Assembly: GCA_023241745.1 (NCBI GenBank)
Contig: JALQCY010000002.1
Span: forward strand, 372,001 to 436,000
Reading direction: 5' to 3'
Source: Isoptericola peretonis
GTDB taxonomy: Bacteria > Actinomycetota > Actinomycetes > Actinomycetales > Cellulomonadaceae
DNA length: 64,000 bases
Made by a program: the position numbers and the translations under genes. The notes under the pieces are model-generated. The model searched no databases. It was not told where the DNA came from and saw nothing but the letters and a program-made list of their open reading frames with translations. This document shows positions 53,880-63,156 of the stretch, piece by piece. How positions within the stretch are numbered: position 1 is the first letter of the stretch; each line of letters begins with the position of its first letter.

Positions 53880-54749
53880 ATGACTGCCGGCCCGGTGCTG
53901 CTGGACGCCCCCTCCCGGCGCCGGGCCGGCGCCGGCCTGCGGGGGATCGAGACCGTCGACCCCGCGGAGGTGGACCGGTCCGACCGCCTGGCGATGATGC
54001 GCTCCGGCGAGCTCGGCTCGGTGCACTCGTGGGAGCTGGTGACCGCCGTCGACGGCCCGGGGACGCGGCTCACCGTCTTCCTCAGCGGCTGCCCGCTGCG
54101 GTGCCTGTACTGCCACAACCCCGACACCCTCGCGATGAAGGACGGCGAGCCCGTCCTCGCGGACGACCTGCTGGCGCGGGTGGCGCGGTACCGGGGCATC
54201 TTCTCGGCGACCGGCGGGGGGATCACCCTCTCGGGCGGGGAGGTGCTCATGCAGCCCGCGTTCGCAGGGCGGATCCTGCGGGGCGCGAAAGAGCTCGGGG
54301 TGCACACGACCCTCGACACCTCGGGCTTCCTCGGCGCGAACGCGACCGACGCGATGCTCGACGACACCGACCTGGTCCTCCTCGACATCAAGTCGGGCGA
54401 CGAGGACACCTACCGGCGGGTCACCGGGCGCTCCCTCGCGCCGACGCTGCGCTTCGGCCGCCGCCTCGCGGAGCGTGGCGTCACGGTCTGGGTCCGGTTC
54501 GTGCTGGTGCCCGGCCTGACCGACGACCCGGCGAACGTCGCGGCCGTCGCGCGGCACGCGGCGGACCTCGAGTCCGTCCGCCCGGGCACGGTCGAGCGGG
54601 TCGAGGTGCTGCCGTTCCACCAGATGGCGCGCGACAAGTGGGCCGCGCTCGGCCGCGACTACGAGCTCGACGGCACCGAGCCGCCGACGCCGGAGGGGAC
54701 CGAGGCGGTGCGCGAGGTCTTCCGGGCCCACGGGCTCACGACGTACTGA
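53880..54749 (+). CDS. pflA: Pyruvate formate-lyase activating enzyme
   Basis: Radical-SAM enzyme that makes the glycyl radical on PflB. It has 289 residues. The [4Fe-4S] motif Cys71-x3-Cys75-x2-Cys78 reads SGCPLRCLYCHNPD, followed by GGGITLSGGEVLMQP and LLDIKSGDEDTYRRVTGRSL, the substrate loop. The C-terminal end VEVLPFHQMARDKWAALG is typical of PflA. About 45 residues precede the core; they are not conserved in E. coli PflA. ATG 53880 is 2 bases after the pflB stop, so the two are coupled. Confidence 0.95.
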   Translation: MTAGPVLLDAPSRRRAGAGLRGIETVDPAEVDRSDRLAMMRSGELGSVHSWELVTAVDGPGTRLTVFLSGCPLRCLYCHNPDTLAMKDGEPVLADDLLARVARYRGIFSATGGGITLSGGEVLMQPAFAGRILRGAKELGVHTTLDTSGFLGANATDAMLDDTDLVLLDIKSGDEDTYRRVTGRSLAPTLRFGRRLAERGVTVWVRFVLVPGLTDDPANVAAVARHAADLESVRPGTVERVEVLPFHQMARDKWAALGRDYELDGTEPPTPEGTEAVREVFRAHGLTTY

Positions 54750-54798
54750 CCGCGCGCCCTCGCCGTCGCGCCGGAGGGCCGGACCATGCGACCGCGGC

Positions 54799-54804
54799 TA
54801 GCGT
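54799..54804 (+). promoter_or_regulatory. -10 box of leaderless PIG-L gene (TAGCGT)
   Basis: TAGCGT, 6 bases (GGCGCC), ATG 54811. Confidence 0.68.
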
Positions 54805-54810
54805 GGCGCC

Positions 54811-55584
54811 ATGACGACGCCGACGACGTCCGACCGCCCGCACCACCCGCCCCCGCTGCAGCCGCTCGACGAGAGCTGGACGACGGCGCTCGCGGTGGTC
54901 GCCCACCCGGACGACATGGAGTTCGGCGCGGCTGCCGCGGTCGCGCGCTGGACCGGCCAGGGCAAGACGGTCCGGTACGCGATGGTGACCAGCGGCGAGG
55001 CCGGCATCGACGGCATGCGCCCCGACGAGGCGCGCCGCGTCCGCGAGGCGGAACAGATCGCCTCCGCGCGGGTCGTCGGCGTGGACGACGTCGAGTTCCT
55101 CGGCTTCCCCGACGGCGTGATCGAGTACGGCCTGCCGCTGCGCCGGGCGATCGCGGGAGCCGTCCGGCGCCACCGCCCCGAGGTCGTCATCACCGGCAAC
55201 TACCGCGAGACGTTCCCCGGCGGGATGCTCAACCAGGCCGACCACGTCGCGGCCGGCCGCGCCGTGGTCGACGCCGTGCGCGACGCCGGCAACCGCTGGG
55301 TGTTCGCGGACCAGCTCGAGGGCGAAGGCCTGGAGCCGTGGGGCGGCGTCCGGCAGGTGTGGGTCGCGGGCTCGCCCGGGGCCGAGCACGCCGTGGACGT
55401 CACGGCCACGTTCGACGCCGGCGTGGCGTCGCTGCGCGCGCACGCCGCCTACCTCGACGGCCTCGGCTGGGAGGACTTCGACCCGGCGGAGTTCCTCGCC
55501 CGGATGACGTCGGACACCGGGCCGCGGCTCGGCGTGGCGCACGCCACGGCGTTCGAGGTGCTGCGGATGGGCTGGGACGACTGA
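54811..55584 (+). CDS. PIG-L family deacetylase
   Basis: A 257-residue zinc enzyme of the PIG-L/MshB family, which removes N-acetyl groups from GlcNAc-containing compounds. Motifs: AVVAHPDDMEFGAAAAVARW (His, Asp ligands), VTSGEAGIDGM, REAEQIASARVVGVDDVEFLGFPDG, and NQADHVAAGRAVVDAVRDAG (second His). MshB acts in mycothiol synthesis and Mca in conjugate hydrolysis; the sequence does not settle which or whether it is another deacetylase. It is leaderless with its own promoter. Confidence 0.87.
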   Translation: MTTPTTSDRPHHPPPLQPLDESWTTALAVVAHPDDMEFGAAAAVARWTGQGKTVRYAMVTSGEAGIDGMRPDEARRVREAEQIASARVVGVDDVEFLGFPDGVIEYGLPLRRAIAGAVRRHRPEVVITGNYRETFPGGMLNQADHVAAGRAVVDAVRDAGNRWVFADQLEGEGLEPWGGVRQVWVAGSPGAEHAVDVTATFDAGVASLRAHAAYLDGLGWEDFDPAEFLARMTSDTGPRLGVAHATAFEVLRMGWDD

Positions 55585-55617
55585 CGGGCGCGCCCCACCT
55601 GCCCACCGCCCCGGCGG

Positions 55618-56730
55618 TCAGGCGTGCGTGACCTCGACGGCCCGCTCGACCACCCGCCGCAGGTCGCCGTCCGCCTCGGCGTGCCACGCCCGCTGCCGCG
55701 CCGCGCCGCCCCCGGACGACCAGAGCCTGCCGAGCAGCTGGGTGACGGCGTCGAGGTCGCCCGCGTCGCCCAGCGCGTCGCGGACGTGGGCCACGAGCTC
55801 CCCGACGACGTCGTGGGCCCCCGCGGGCCGCCACGTGTGCGGCGACAGGAGGTCGTCCGACAGGCCGGAGCGTCCGGCGCGCCACGAGGCGGTGCGCAGC
55901 AGCTCGGTGCGCAGCACGGGCGCGGGCAGGCCGTCCGCCGCCTCGCGTGCCGCCGTCTCGACCAGGCCGCGGGCGAGCGCGCCGAGCAGGGTGGCCGTGT
56001 CGGCGTCCAGGCACACGTCGGCCACGCGGATCTCGACGGTGGGGTAGCGGGCCGAGAGGCGGGCGTCGAAGTACACCATGTTCTGGTCGAGGATCGTGCC
56101 GGTGGCGACCATGGCGTCGACCGCCTCGTGGTACGCCTCGGCCGAACCGAACGACCGCGCCGGCCCTGACGTGGGCCAGCGGGCCCACACCTGGGAGCGG
56201 TAGCTCGCGAACCCGGAGTCCTCGCCCTGCCAGAAGGGGGAGTTGGCGCTCAGGGCCAGCAGCACCGACAGCCAGGGACCGATGCGGTCGAGGACGGCCA
56301 CGCCCTCCGCGTCGTCGGCCACCGCGACGTGCACGTGACACCCGCTGGTGAGCTGTTCACGGGCGGTGAGCCCGAACCGGGCCCGGGCCTCCAGGTAGCG
56401 CAGACGTGCCACGGTCGTGCCCTCGAACGGCCAGGGCGACGTGGCGAGCGCGGCGATCTGCGCCCCCACCCGGTCCGCGGCGCGCTGGGCCCGCGCACGC
56501 CCGGCCCGGATCTCGGCGGCGAGGTCGGACAGCTCGCTGCGGGGGTGCGTCGAGGTCTCGAGCTGCTCCTCCATGAACTCCGTCTCGAGCGCCCCGCCCG
56601 CCGCCCCCGGCACCTGCGGGGCACGTGCGCTCTCGTCGGCGGCGTCCAGCGCCTCGGTGGCCTTGGCGACCGGTCGTCCGTCATCGCCCACGAGGAGGAA
56701 CTCCTCCTCGACTCCCATCGTCCGCTTCAT
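55618..56730 (-). CDS. Glutamate-cysteine ligase-like carboxylate-amine ligase (GCS2/YbdK family)
   Basis: A 370-residue ATP-dependent ligase of the GCS2 family. The start TMGVEEEFLLVGDDGRPVA contains the conserved GVEEE ATP/metal motif, followed by ETEFMEEQLETSTHP, HVHVAVADDAEGVAVLDRIGPWL and EIRVADVCLDADTA. YbdK-type proteins form gamma-glutamyl peptide bonds, often with weak glutamate-cysteine ligase activity; the in vivo product is unknown. I use ATG 56730 (MKRTMGVEEEF); GTG 56745 adds five residues. It is divergent from the decarboxylase gene. Confidence 0.87.
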   Translation of the reverse strand: MKRTMGVEEEFLLVGDDGRPVAKATEALDAADESARAPQVPGAAGGALETEFMEEQLETSTHPRSELSDLAAEIRAGRARAQRAADRVGAQIAALATSPWPFEGTTVARLRYLEARARFGLTAREQLTSGCHVHVAVADDAEGVAVLDRIGPWLSVLLALSANSPFWQGEDSGFASYRSQVWARWPTSGPARSFGSAEAYHEAVDAMVATGTILDQNMVYFDARLSARYPTVEIRVADVCLDADTATLLGALARGLVETAAREAADGLPAPVLRTELLRTASWRAGRSGLSDDLLSPHTWRPAGAHDVVGELVAHVRDALGDAGDLDAVTQLLGRLWSSGGGAARQRAWHAEADGDLRRVVERAVEVTHA

Positions 56731-56817
56731 GCGGGGAAGTGTCACACGCGCGCGTCGTCGCAGGAAGTTCGCCCGGCCGGACCGTCGCGGACCAGCACGA
56801 CCGGGGCGACACCTCGG

Positions 56818-56823
56818 TACGCT
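56818..56823 (+). promoter_or_regulatory. -10 box for the decarboxylase gene (TACGCT)
   Basis: TACGCT 35 bases before ATG 56859. Transcription would start near 56830, leaving a leader of about 29 bases with a GAAGGAG ribosome site. Confidence 0.6.
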
Positions 56824-56858
56824 GGAGAACCCGAGGCCGGTCGCGAAGGAGCACCTGG

Positions 56859-58247
56859 ATGACGGCGCGAGGCAAGGACTTCGACGGCGCGCTGGACCGT
56901 GCCGCCCACCACGCGCGGGTCTGGCTCGAGGACGTCGGAGAACGCCCCGTCCCGCCTCGTGCCGACGCGGATGCCGTCGGGCGGACGCTCGCCGGGCCGC
57001 TGCCCGACCGGGGGCTCGCGCCGGACGGTGTGGTGGACGAGCTCGCCTCGCGGGTCGAGCCGGGCCTCATGGCGATCGGGTCGGGCAGGTTCTTCGGCTG
57101 GGTCATGGGCGGCACGCTCCCCGCCGCCCTCGGCGCCGACTGGCTCGTGAGCGCGTGGGACCAGAACGCCGGCATGCGGTTCTCGACGCCGGGCGTGGTC
57201 GCGGTGGAGGAGGCGGCCGGGCGTTGGGTGCTCGACGCGCTGGGCCTGCCCGCCGGCGCCGACGTGGGGTTCGTGACCGGCGCGACGACGGCGAGCTTCA
57301 CCGGCCTCGGCGCTGCTCGCGGAGCGGTGCTCGCCCGTGCCGGGTGGGACGTGCACGAGCGCGGCCTGGTCGGTGGGCCGCCCGTGCGCGTGCTGGTGGG
57401 CGCGGAGCGCCACGACTCCGTCGACCTCGCGCTGCGCTACCTCGGGCTCGGCACGCCGACGGTCGTGGGCGCCGACGACCAGGGCAGGATCCGCGCCGAC
57501 GCGCTGGCCACCGCGCTCGCCGCCGGGGCGCCGGGGACGCCGACGATCGTCGTGCTGCAGGCCGGCAACGTGCACTCCGGCTCGTTCGACCCCTTCGCCG
57601 AGACCGTCGCGCTCGCGCACGACCACGGCGCCTGGGTGCACGTCGACGGGGCGTTCGGCCTGTGGGCGGCCGCCGCGCCGGAGCTCGCGCACCTCGTGCG
57701 GGGGATGGCGGACGCCGACTCCTGGGCCACCGACGCGCACAAGACCCTCAACGTGCCCTATGACTGCGGCATCGCGATCGTCGCCGACCCGGTGCCGGTG
57801 CGTGCGGCGTTCGGCGTGCACACGGCGTACCTCGTCGACGCGCCGGGCCCCGGCAACCCGTACGACAAGGCCCCCGAGCTCTCCCGGCGCGCCCGCGGCG
57901 TGCCGACGTGGGCGGCGCTGCGCTCGCTGGGCCGTGACGGCCTCGGCGGCCTGGTCGCGGGGCTGGCGGGCCACGCCCGCGCGATCGCCGAAGGCATGTC
58001 GCGCATCGACGGGGTGCGGGTCGTCAACGACGTGGTCTACACGCAGGTGTGCCTCGCGCTCGCGGACGACGCCCGGACACGCGCCGCGGGTCAGCGCCTC
58101 GTCGCCGACGGCGACACCTGGATCTCGGGCTCCCGGTGGCAGGGCCGTGACGTCCTGCGCGTCTCGGTGAGCAACTGGTCCACGGACGACGACGACGTCG
58201 CGCGGACCGTGGAGGCGGTCCGGCGCGCCGTGCGCGACCCCGGGTGA
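56859..58247 (+). CDS. PLP-dependent group II decarboxylase/aminotransferase-like protein
   Basis: A 462-residue pyridoxal-phosphate enzyme of the group II decarboxylase (GAD/DDC) fold. The large domain has RFFGWVMGGTLPAALGADWL, FVTGATTASFTGLGAARGAV, and the aldimine region WVHVDGAFGLWAAAAPEL followed by the PLP lysine in SWATDAHKTLNVPYDCGI. The C-terminal domain ends VSVSNWSTDDDDVARTVEAV. Substrate may be an amino acid such as aromatic or acidic, but I cannot tell. ATG 56859 has GAAGGAG 8 bases upstream. A strong convergent terminator follows. Confidence 0.88.
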   Translation: MTARGKDFDGALDRAAHHARVWLEDVGERPVPPRADADAVGRTLAGPLPDRGLAPDGVVDELASRVEPGLMAIGSGRFFGWVMGGTLPAALGADWLVSAWDQNAGMRFSTPGVVAVEEAAGRWVLDALGLPAGADVGFVTGATTASFTGLGAARGAVLARAGWDVHERGLVGGPPVRVLVGAERHDSVDLALRYLGLGTPTVVGADDQGRIRADALATALAAGAPGTPTIVVLQAGNVHSGSFDPFAETVALAHDHGAWVHVDGAFGLWAAAAPELAHLVRGMADADSWATDAHKTLNVPYDCGIAIVADPVPVRAAFGVHTAYLVDAPGPGNPYDKAPELSRRARGVPTWAALRSLGRDGLGGLVAGLAGHARAIAEGMSRIDGVRVVNDVVYTQVCLALADDARTRAAGQRLVADGDTWISGSRWQGRDVLRVSVSNWSTDDDDVARTVEAVRRAVRDPG

Positions 58248-58265
58248 CCGGCCGGGCCGTAGACA

Positions 58266-58300
58266 CCGGTGGCCCGGTCCCGACGGGACCGGGCCACCGG
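58266..58300. terminator. 16-bp hairpin between converging decarboxylase and FadB-like genes
   Basis: Arms CCGGTGGCCCGGTCCC (58266-58281) and GGGACCGGGCCACCGG (58285-58300) with a 3-base loop. It lies 18 bases after the decarboxylase stop and 43 bases before the FadB-like stop. Confidence 0.85.
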
Positions 58301-58343
58301 CGGTTCGTGAGCCGTGCGGCTCAGGGTCTCCGAGGAGGGCGTG

Positions 58344-60509
58344 TCAGGCGACGGCCTCGGGGACGTTGGCGACGCCGTCGGGCAGGATCCGCCGGCCCAG
58401 GACCTTCGCGGAGTACCCGGCGCGGTCGAGGTACGGGGTGATGCCGCCCGTGTGGAAGCCCCACCCGGCGCCGAGGATCATGCAGAGGTCGATCTGCTGC
58501 GCCCCGGCCACGACGCCCTCGTCGAGCATGTGGCCGACCTCCACCGTGAGGGCCGTGAGGACCGAGTCGAGGACGCCCGCGGCGTCGAGCACCGGGGTGC
58601 CGTGCCGGCCCTCCGCTCCTGCCGGGAGCGCGTCGCCGAACACGGCCTGGATCGCGGGGTCGACCGGCTTGGGCAGGCCGGGGGCGGGCCGGTCGAGCAC
58701 GACGCGCGTGCCCTCGGCCACGAGCTTCTCCAGCCCCGGCGAGGTCGGGAAGCGGTCGCCCAGGTCCTCGCGCAGCGAGGTGAGGACGTGCAGGCCCACG
58801 GCCGGGCCGACGAGGTCGAAGAGCTCGAACGTGGGCATCGGGAGGCCGAGCGGCGCGAGCGCCGTGTCCGCGACCTCCACGGAGGTGCCGTTCTCGATCG
58901 CCTCGACCACCTTGCCCATGACGAGCACCAGCAGCCGGTTGACGACGAAGCCCGGGCGGTCGGCGACGAGCACCGCCGTCTTGCGCAGCTTCGTGGTGAT
59001 CGCGAACGCGGTGGCGAGGGCCTCGTCGGAGGTGCGCTCCGCCTTGACGACCTCGACCAGGGGCATCTGGGCCACCGGGTTGAAGAAGTGGATGCCGACC
59101 ACGCGCTCCGGGTGCGCCAGGTCCGCCGCCATCTCGGTGACGGACAGGGCGGAGGTGTTGGTCGCGAGGATCGTCTCGGGGGAGACGATGCCCTCGAGCT
59201 CGGCGAAGACCTTCTTCTTGAGGCCCATGACCTCGGTGACGGCCTCGATCACCACGTCGCAGGTGGCGAACTCGCCGATCTCGGTGGTGCCGGTGACGCT
59301 CGCGACGATGCGGGCCGCCGCCTCGGGCGACATCCGGCCCCGGCCCACGAGCTTCTCGACGGTCGAGCGGACGAAGCCGAGGCCCTTGTCGACCCGCTCG
59401 GCGTCGAGGTCGCGCATGACGACCGGCACGCCGAGGCGCTGGGACACGAGCAGGGCGATCTGCGCCGCCATGAGGCCGGCGCCGACGATGCCGACCCGCG
59501 TCACCGGGCGGGCGAGGCCCTTGTCGGGGGCGCCGACCGGCTTCTTGCCGCTCGAGACGAGCTGGAAGGCGTAGACGCTGGCGCGCATCTCGTCGGACAT
59601 GATGAGGTCCGCGAGGGCCTCGTCCTCGGCGGCGAACGCCTCCTCGCGCGTCGCCGTGCGGGCGGCGGCGAGGAGGTCGAGCGCGCGGTAGGGCGCGGGG
59701 CGCGAGCCCGCGACGACGGCGTCGAGCCGCTGGCGGGTGGCTGCCACGACGGCGTCCCACACCGGCTGCGGGTCGAGCTCGCGCCGGGGTACCTCGACCT
59801 CGCCGCGCAGCACGCGCGACGCCCACAGGATCGACTGCTCGAGGAAGTCGGCGGCCTCGAAGAGCTCGTCGACCAGGCCGATCTTCGCCGCCTCGGCGGG
59901 CTTGAAGGGCTTCTGCGCGGCGGGCCGCGTGAGGACGACGTCCACGGCCTTCTCGATGCCGACCAGGCGCGGCACGAGGTACGCGCCGCCCCAGCCGGGC
60001 ACCAGGCCCAGGCCGGTCTCGGGCAGGCCGAGGGCGGGCGCGTCGGAGGCCACGGTGCGGTAGTCGCAGTTCAGCGCGACCTCGAGGCCGCCGCCGAGAG
60101 CCAGCCCGTTGACGAACGCGAAGGTGGGGACGCCCATCGTGTGCAGCAGCTCGTAGGCGGCATGGCCGGAGCGGCCCAGCTCGAGCGCCTGGTCGTGCGA
60201 CGTGACGGTGGAGACCTGCAGCAGGTCGGCGCCCGCGGCGAGGAAGTACGGCTTGCCGGTGACGGCGACGGCGGCGATCTCGCCGCGGCCCGCCCGCTGC
60301 TGGAGCTCGGTGAGGCGAGCGGTGAGCTCCGCCATGCCCTCCGGCCCCAGGGTGCTGGGCTTGGTGTGGTCCAGGCCGTTGTCGAGCGTGACGAGGGCGA
60401 GGGTGCCCGCGCCGCCGGCGAGCTCGACGTCCCGCACGAGGGAGTGGGTGACGCGCTCGGCGCGGACCTCGGGTGCGGAGGTGGGCGCGGAGGTGGTGGG
60501 GTTCGTCAT
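58344..60509 (-). CDS. Multifunctional fatty-acid oxidation protein: enoyl-CoA hydratase + 3-hydroxyacyl-CoA dehydrogenase (FadB/FadJ-like)
   Basis: Two activities of beta-oxidation in one 721-residue chain. The N-terminal crotonase domain (about 35-240) has LGLPETGLGLVPGWGGAYLVP and GVPTFAFVNGLALGGGLEVALNCDY. The C-terminal dehydrogenase (about 340-700) starts with the NAD-binding RVGIVGAGLMAAQIALLV, then ILATNTSALSVTEMA and VGIHFFNPVAQMPLVEVV (catalytic His region). ATG 60509 is 5 bases after the thiolase stop, so thiolase and this protein form one operon, like FadA-FadB of E. coli with the order reversed. Confidence 0.93.
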   Translation of the reverse strand: MTNPTTSAPTSAPEVRAERVTHSLVRDVELAGGAGTLALVTLDNGLDHTKPSTLGPEGMAELTARLTELQQRAGRGEIAAVAVTGKPYFLAAGADLLQVSTVTSHDQALELGRSGHAAYELLHTMGVPTFAFVNGLALGGGLEVALNCDYRTVASDAPALGLPETGLGLVPGWGGAYLVPRLVGIEKAVDVVLTRPAAQKPFKPAEAAKIGLVDELFEAADFLEQSILWASRVLRGEVEVPRRELDPQPVWDAVVAATRQRLDAVVAGSRPAPYRALDLLAAARTATREEAFAAEDEALADLIMSDEMRASVYAFQLVSSGKKPVGAPDKGLARPVTRVGIVGAGLMAAQIALLVSQRLGVPVVMRDLDAERVDKGLGFVRSTVEKLVGRGRMSPEAAARIVASVTGTTEIGEFATCDVVIEAVTEVMGLKKKVFAELEGIVSPETILATNTSALSVTEMAADLAHPERVVGIHFFNPVAQMPLVEVVKAERTSDEALATAFAITTKLRKTAVLVADRPGFVVNRLLVLVMGKVVEAIENGTSVEVADTALAPLGLPMPTFELFDLVGPAVGLHVLTSLREDLGDRFPTSPGLEKLVAEGTRVVLDRPAPGLPKPVDPAIQAVFGDALPAGAEGRHGTPVLDAAGVLDSVLTALTVEVGHMLDEGVVAGAQQIDLCMILGAGWGFHTGGITPYLDRAGYSAKVLGRRILPDGVANVPEAVA

Positions 60510-60514
60510 CGGTC

Positions 60515-61768
60515 TCAGTTCTCCTCGTCCGCCGGGGTGCTGGTGTGACCGGAGTAGTCGGCGTGGTGCGGGTTCTCCCAGATCACGGTGCCGCCCTGGC
60601 CGAGGCCGACGCACATGGTGGTGATGCCGTACCGCACCTCGGGGTGCTTCTCGAACTGGCGTGCCAGCTGGGTCATGAGGCGCACGCCCGAGCTGGCCAG
60701 CGGGTGGCCCACGGCGATGGCGCCGCCGTACGGGTTGACCCGCTCGTCGTCGTCCGCGATGCCGTAGTGGTCGAGGAAGCTCAGCACCTGGACGGCGAAC
60801 GCCTCGTTGATCTCGAAGAGGCCGATGTCGTCGATCGTCAGCCCCGCCTGGGCCAGCGCCTTGTCGGTGGCGGGGACGGGGCCGTAGCCCATGATCGACG
60901 GGTCGACACCCGCGAAGGCGGAGGAGACCAGCCGCATGGCGACGGGCAGGCCCAGCTCGGCCGCGGTGTCGCCGGAGGCCAGCAGCGCGGCGGTGGCGCC
61001 GTCGGTGAGCGGGGAGGCGTTGCCCGCGGTGACGCGGCCGCCGGGACGGAACGGCGTCTTGAGGTTCGCGATGCCCTCGACGGTCGTGCCCGGTCGGGGC
61101 AGCTCGTCGGCGGTGGCGAGGCCCCAGCCCTGCTCGGTGGAGCGGACGGCGACGGGCACGATCTCCGGGCCGACGTCGCCGTTGGCCAGCGCCTTGGCGT
61201 ACTTCGCCTGGCTGTTCACGGCGTAGGCGTCGGCACGCTCCTTGGTGAGGTGCGGGAACTTGTCGTGCAGGTTCTCGGCCGTGACGCCCATGTTGAGCGC
61301 CTCGGGGTCCACGAGCCGCTCCGAGAGGAAGCGGGGGTTGGGGTCGGCGTCGAAGCCCATCGGGTGGCGGCCCATGTGCTCCACGCCGCCCGCGATGACG
61401 ACGTCCGCGCTGCCGGTGGCGATGCCGGCGGCGGTGGTCGTGACGGCCGTCATCGCGCCGGCGCACATCCGGTCGATGGCGAAGCCGGGGACGGTCTGCG
61501 GGAGGCCGGCGAGCATGCCCACGGTGCGGCCGAGGGTCAGCCCCTGGTCGCCCTGCTGGGTGGTGGCCGCGACGGCCACCTCGTCCACGCGCTCGCCCGG
61601 CAGCTCCGGGTGGCGGCGCAGCAGCTCGCGCACCGCCTTGACGACGAGGTCGTCCGCGCGGGTCTCGGCGAAGAGGCCGTCGGGGCGGGCCTTGCCGAAC
61701 GGCGTGCGCACGCCTTCGACGAAGACGACGTCGCGCAGCGCGCGGCGGGCGGGGTTCCGGGTGCTCAT
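60515..61768 (-). CDS. Acetyl-CoA acyltransferase (beta-oxidation thiolase)
   Basis: Final step of beta-oxidation: thiolysis of 3-ketoacyl-CoA. It has 417 residues. Nucleophilic Cys102 in DRMCAGAMTAV, the base region INEAFAVQVLSFL (about 300), GGAIAVGHPLASSG with the catalytic His, and the second Cys in TTMCVGLGQGGTVI. It is the first gene of the operon with the hydratase/dehydrogenase. ATG 61768 has a TGGAG site. Promoter and candidate operator lie 90 bases upstream. Confidence 0.94.
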   Translation of the reverse strand: MSTRNPARRALRDVVFVEGVRTPFGKARPDGLFAETRADDLVVKAVRELLRRHPELPGERVDEVAVAATTQQGDQGLTLGRTVGMLAGLPQTVPGFAIDRMCAGAMTAVTTTAAGIATGSADVVIAGGVEHMGRHPMGFDADPNPRFLSERLVDPEALNMGVTAENLHDKFPHLTKERADAYAVNSQAKYAKALANGDVGPEIVPVAVRSTEQGWGLATADELPRPGTTVEGIANLKTPFRPGGRVTAGNASPLTDGATAALLASGDTAAELGLPVAMRLVSSAFAGVDPSIMGYGPVPATDKALAQAGLTIDDIGLFEINEAFAVQVLSFLDHYGIADDDERVNPYGGAIAVGHPLASSGVRLMTQLARQFEKHPEVRYGITTMCVGLGQGGTVIWENPHHADYSGHTSTPADEEN

Positions 61769-61857
61769 GGCAGCTCCATCCACTGAGGGTGGTCGGGACT
61801 TCGGCGTCCGACGAGCGACGCCGCTCTGGGGCGCGACCCGCAGGGCCGGCGAGGTAC

Positions 61858-61863
61858 ACGCTA
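61858..61863 (-). promoter_or_regulatory. -10 box of the thiolase operon (TAGCGT)
   Basis: TAGCGT on the minus strand, 89 bases before ATG 61768; it lies just downstream of the palindrome TACCGGTA. Confidence 0.5.
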
Positions 61864-61870
61864 CCGCGAG

Positions 61871-61878
61871 TACCGGTA
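61871..61878. promoter_or_regulatory. Palindrome TACCGGTA in the thiolase promoter
   Basis: An 8-bp palindrome 7 bases from the -10 box, in a short AT-rich patch. With flanking TACTC/TACCG repeats it may be an operator of a TetR-type fatty-acid regulator. The regulator is not in the window. Confidence 0.4.
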
Positions 61879-61926
61879 ACAAGAGTAGACCATCCTGAGA
61901 CCGGGTATCACCGCCATGGGGAGCGG

Positions 61927-63156
61927 TCAGGACGCGGTGGCGAAGGCGCTCTCGAGGGGGGCGGCGACCAGCTCGATCTGCCACGGCCGGGCGCCACGGC
62001 CCTTGAGGAAGTCCGCGATCTCGGGCGAACGGGCGGGGTCCGGCGGCGTCCAGCACAGGCGGCGGAGCGCGTCGGGCTGCAGGAGGTTCTCGACCGGCAC
62101 GTGCAGGTCGCCGGACATCGTCGCGAGGAGCTCGCGGGCCGTCGCGAGACGGCGTGCTGCGACCGGGTCTCGGTCCGCCCACGTCCGGGGCTGCGGGGGG
62201 CCGTCCGTGCGGGGGCCGCGCTGGCTCGGCAGCCGGTCGTCGGGCAGGGCGAGCGCCTCGTCGATCGCGCGCTGCCAGGCCGGAGCCCGGCGACGCGTGG
62301 CCTTGCCCGTGAACTCGGGCAGGGCCGTGAGCTGCGGCACGGTGCGCGGCAGGGCCCGCGCCGCCGCGACGATGGCCCGGTCCGGCAGCACCCGGCCGGG
62401 GGAGACGTCGCGGGCGCGGGCGCTCGCGTCCCGTGCCTGCCAGAGGCTGCGGACGACGGCCAGCTGGCGACGGTCCCGCAGCGTGTGGGTGCCCGACGTG
62501 CGCCGCCACGGCTCGGGGCGCGGGGCGGGCGGGGCGGCGGTGCGCTCCGCCTCGAACTCCTGCGCCGCCCACTCCGCCTTGCCCTCCACGTCGAGGCGCT
62601 CGGCCAGGCGGTCGCGCAGGTCCACCAGCACCTCCACGTCGAGGGCGGCGTAGCGCAGCCAGTCGTCCGGCAACGGCCGCGTGGACCAGTCGACGGCGGA
62701 GTGCTCCTTGGCGAGCCCCAGGCCCAGCAGCTCGGCGACGACGGCCGCCAGCCCCACCCGCTCCATGCCGAGCAGCCGGGCGGCGAGCTCGGTGTCGAAG
62801 ACCCGCGCCGGCCGCAGGCCGTGCTCGGTCAGCCCCGGCAGGTCCTGGGACGCGGCGTGCAGCACCCACTCGGCGTCGCCGACCGCCTCGCCGATCGCTG
62901 ACAGGTCGGGCAGCGCGACGGGGTCGAGCAGCGCCGTCCCCGCGCCCGCGCGGCGCAGCTGGACCAGGTAGGTCGCCTGGCCGTAGCGGTAGCCCGAGGC
63001 GCGCTCGGCGTCGGCGGCGACGGGACCGGTGCCGGCCGCGAACCGCTCGACCACGCGGTCGAGGGCAGCCGGGGTGTCGACCACGCGCCCCACGCCGTCC
63101 GCGGGCTCGGTGAGCGGGACGACGTCGGTGGCGGTCGGGGGGACTGCTGAGCTCAT
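61927..63156 (-). CDS. rnd: Ribonuclease D (with HRDC domain)
   Basis: 3'-5' exoribonuclease of the DEDD family, for tRNA and stable-RNA maturation. It has 409 residues. The exonuclease domain (about 30-215) has VAADAERASGYRYGQATYLVQL (D-x-E), LFDTELAARLLG-type segment (RVFDTELAARLLGMERVGL), KEHSAVDWSTRPLPDDWLRYAALDVEVLVDL (the terminal DEDD Asp region). The HRDC domain follows (about 230-310: LRDRRQLAVVRSLWQARDASAR). ATG 63156 overlaps the stop of the DUF3000 gene by 4 bases, so the pair is coupled. Confidence 0.92.
   Translation of the reverse strand: MSSAVPPTATDVVPLTEPADGVGRVVDTPAALDRVVERFAAGTGPVAADAERASGYRYGQATYLVQLRRAGAGTALLDPVALPDLSAIGEAVGDAEWVLHAASQDLPGLTEHGLRPARVFDTELAARLLGMERVGLAAVVAELLGLGLAKEHSAVDWSTRPLPDDWLRYAALDVEVLVDLRDRLAERLDVEGKAEWAAQEFEAERTAAPPAPRPEPWRRTSGTHTLRDRRQLAVVRSLWQARDASARARDVSPGRVLPDRAIVAAARALPRTVPQLTALPEFTGKATRRRAPAWQRAIDEALALPDDRLPSQRGPRTDGPPQPRTWADRDPVAARRLATARELLATMSGDLHVPVENLLQPDALRRLCWTPPDPARSPEIADFLKGRGARPWQIELVAAPLESAFATAS

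Noticed and set aside
58314..60548. 744-residue open frame opposite the FadB-like gene
   Set aside because: Shadow of a gene with clear crotonase and dehydrogenase motifs.
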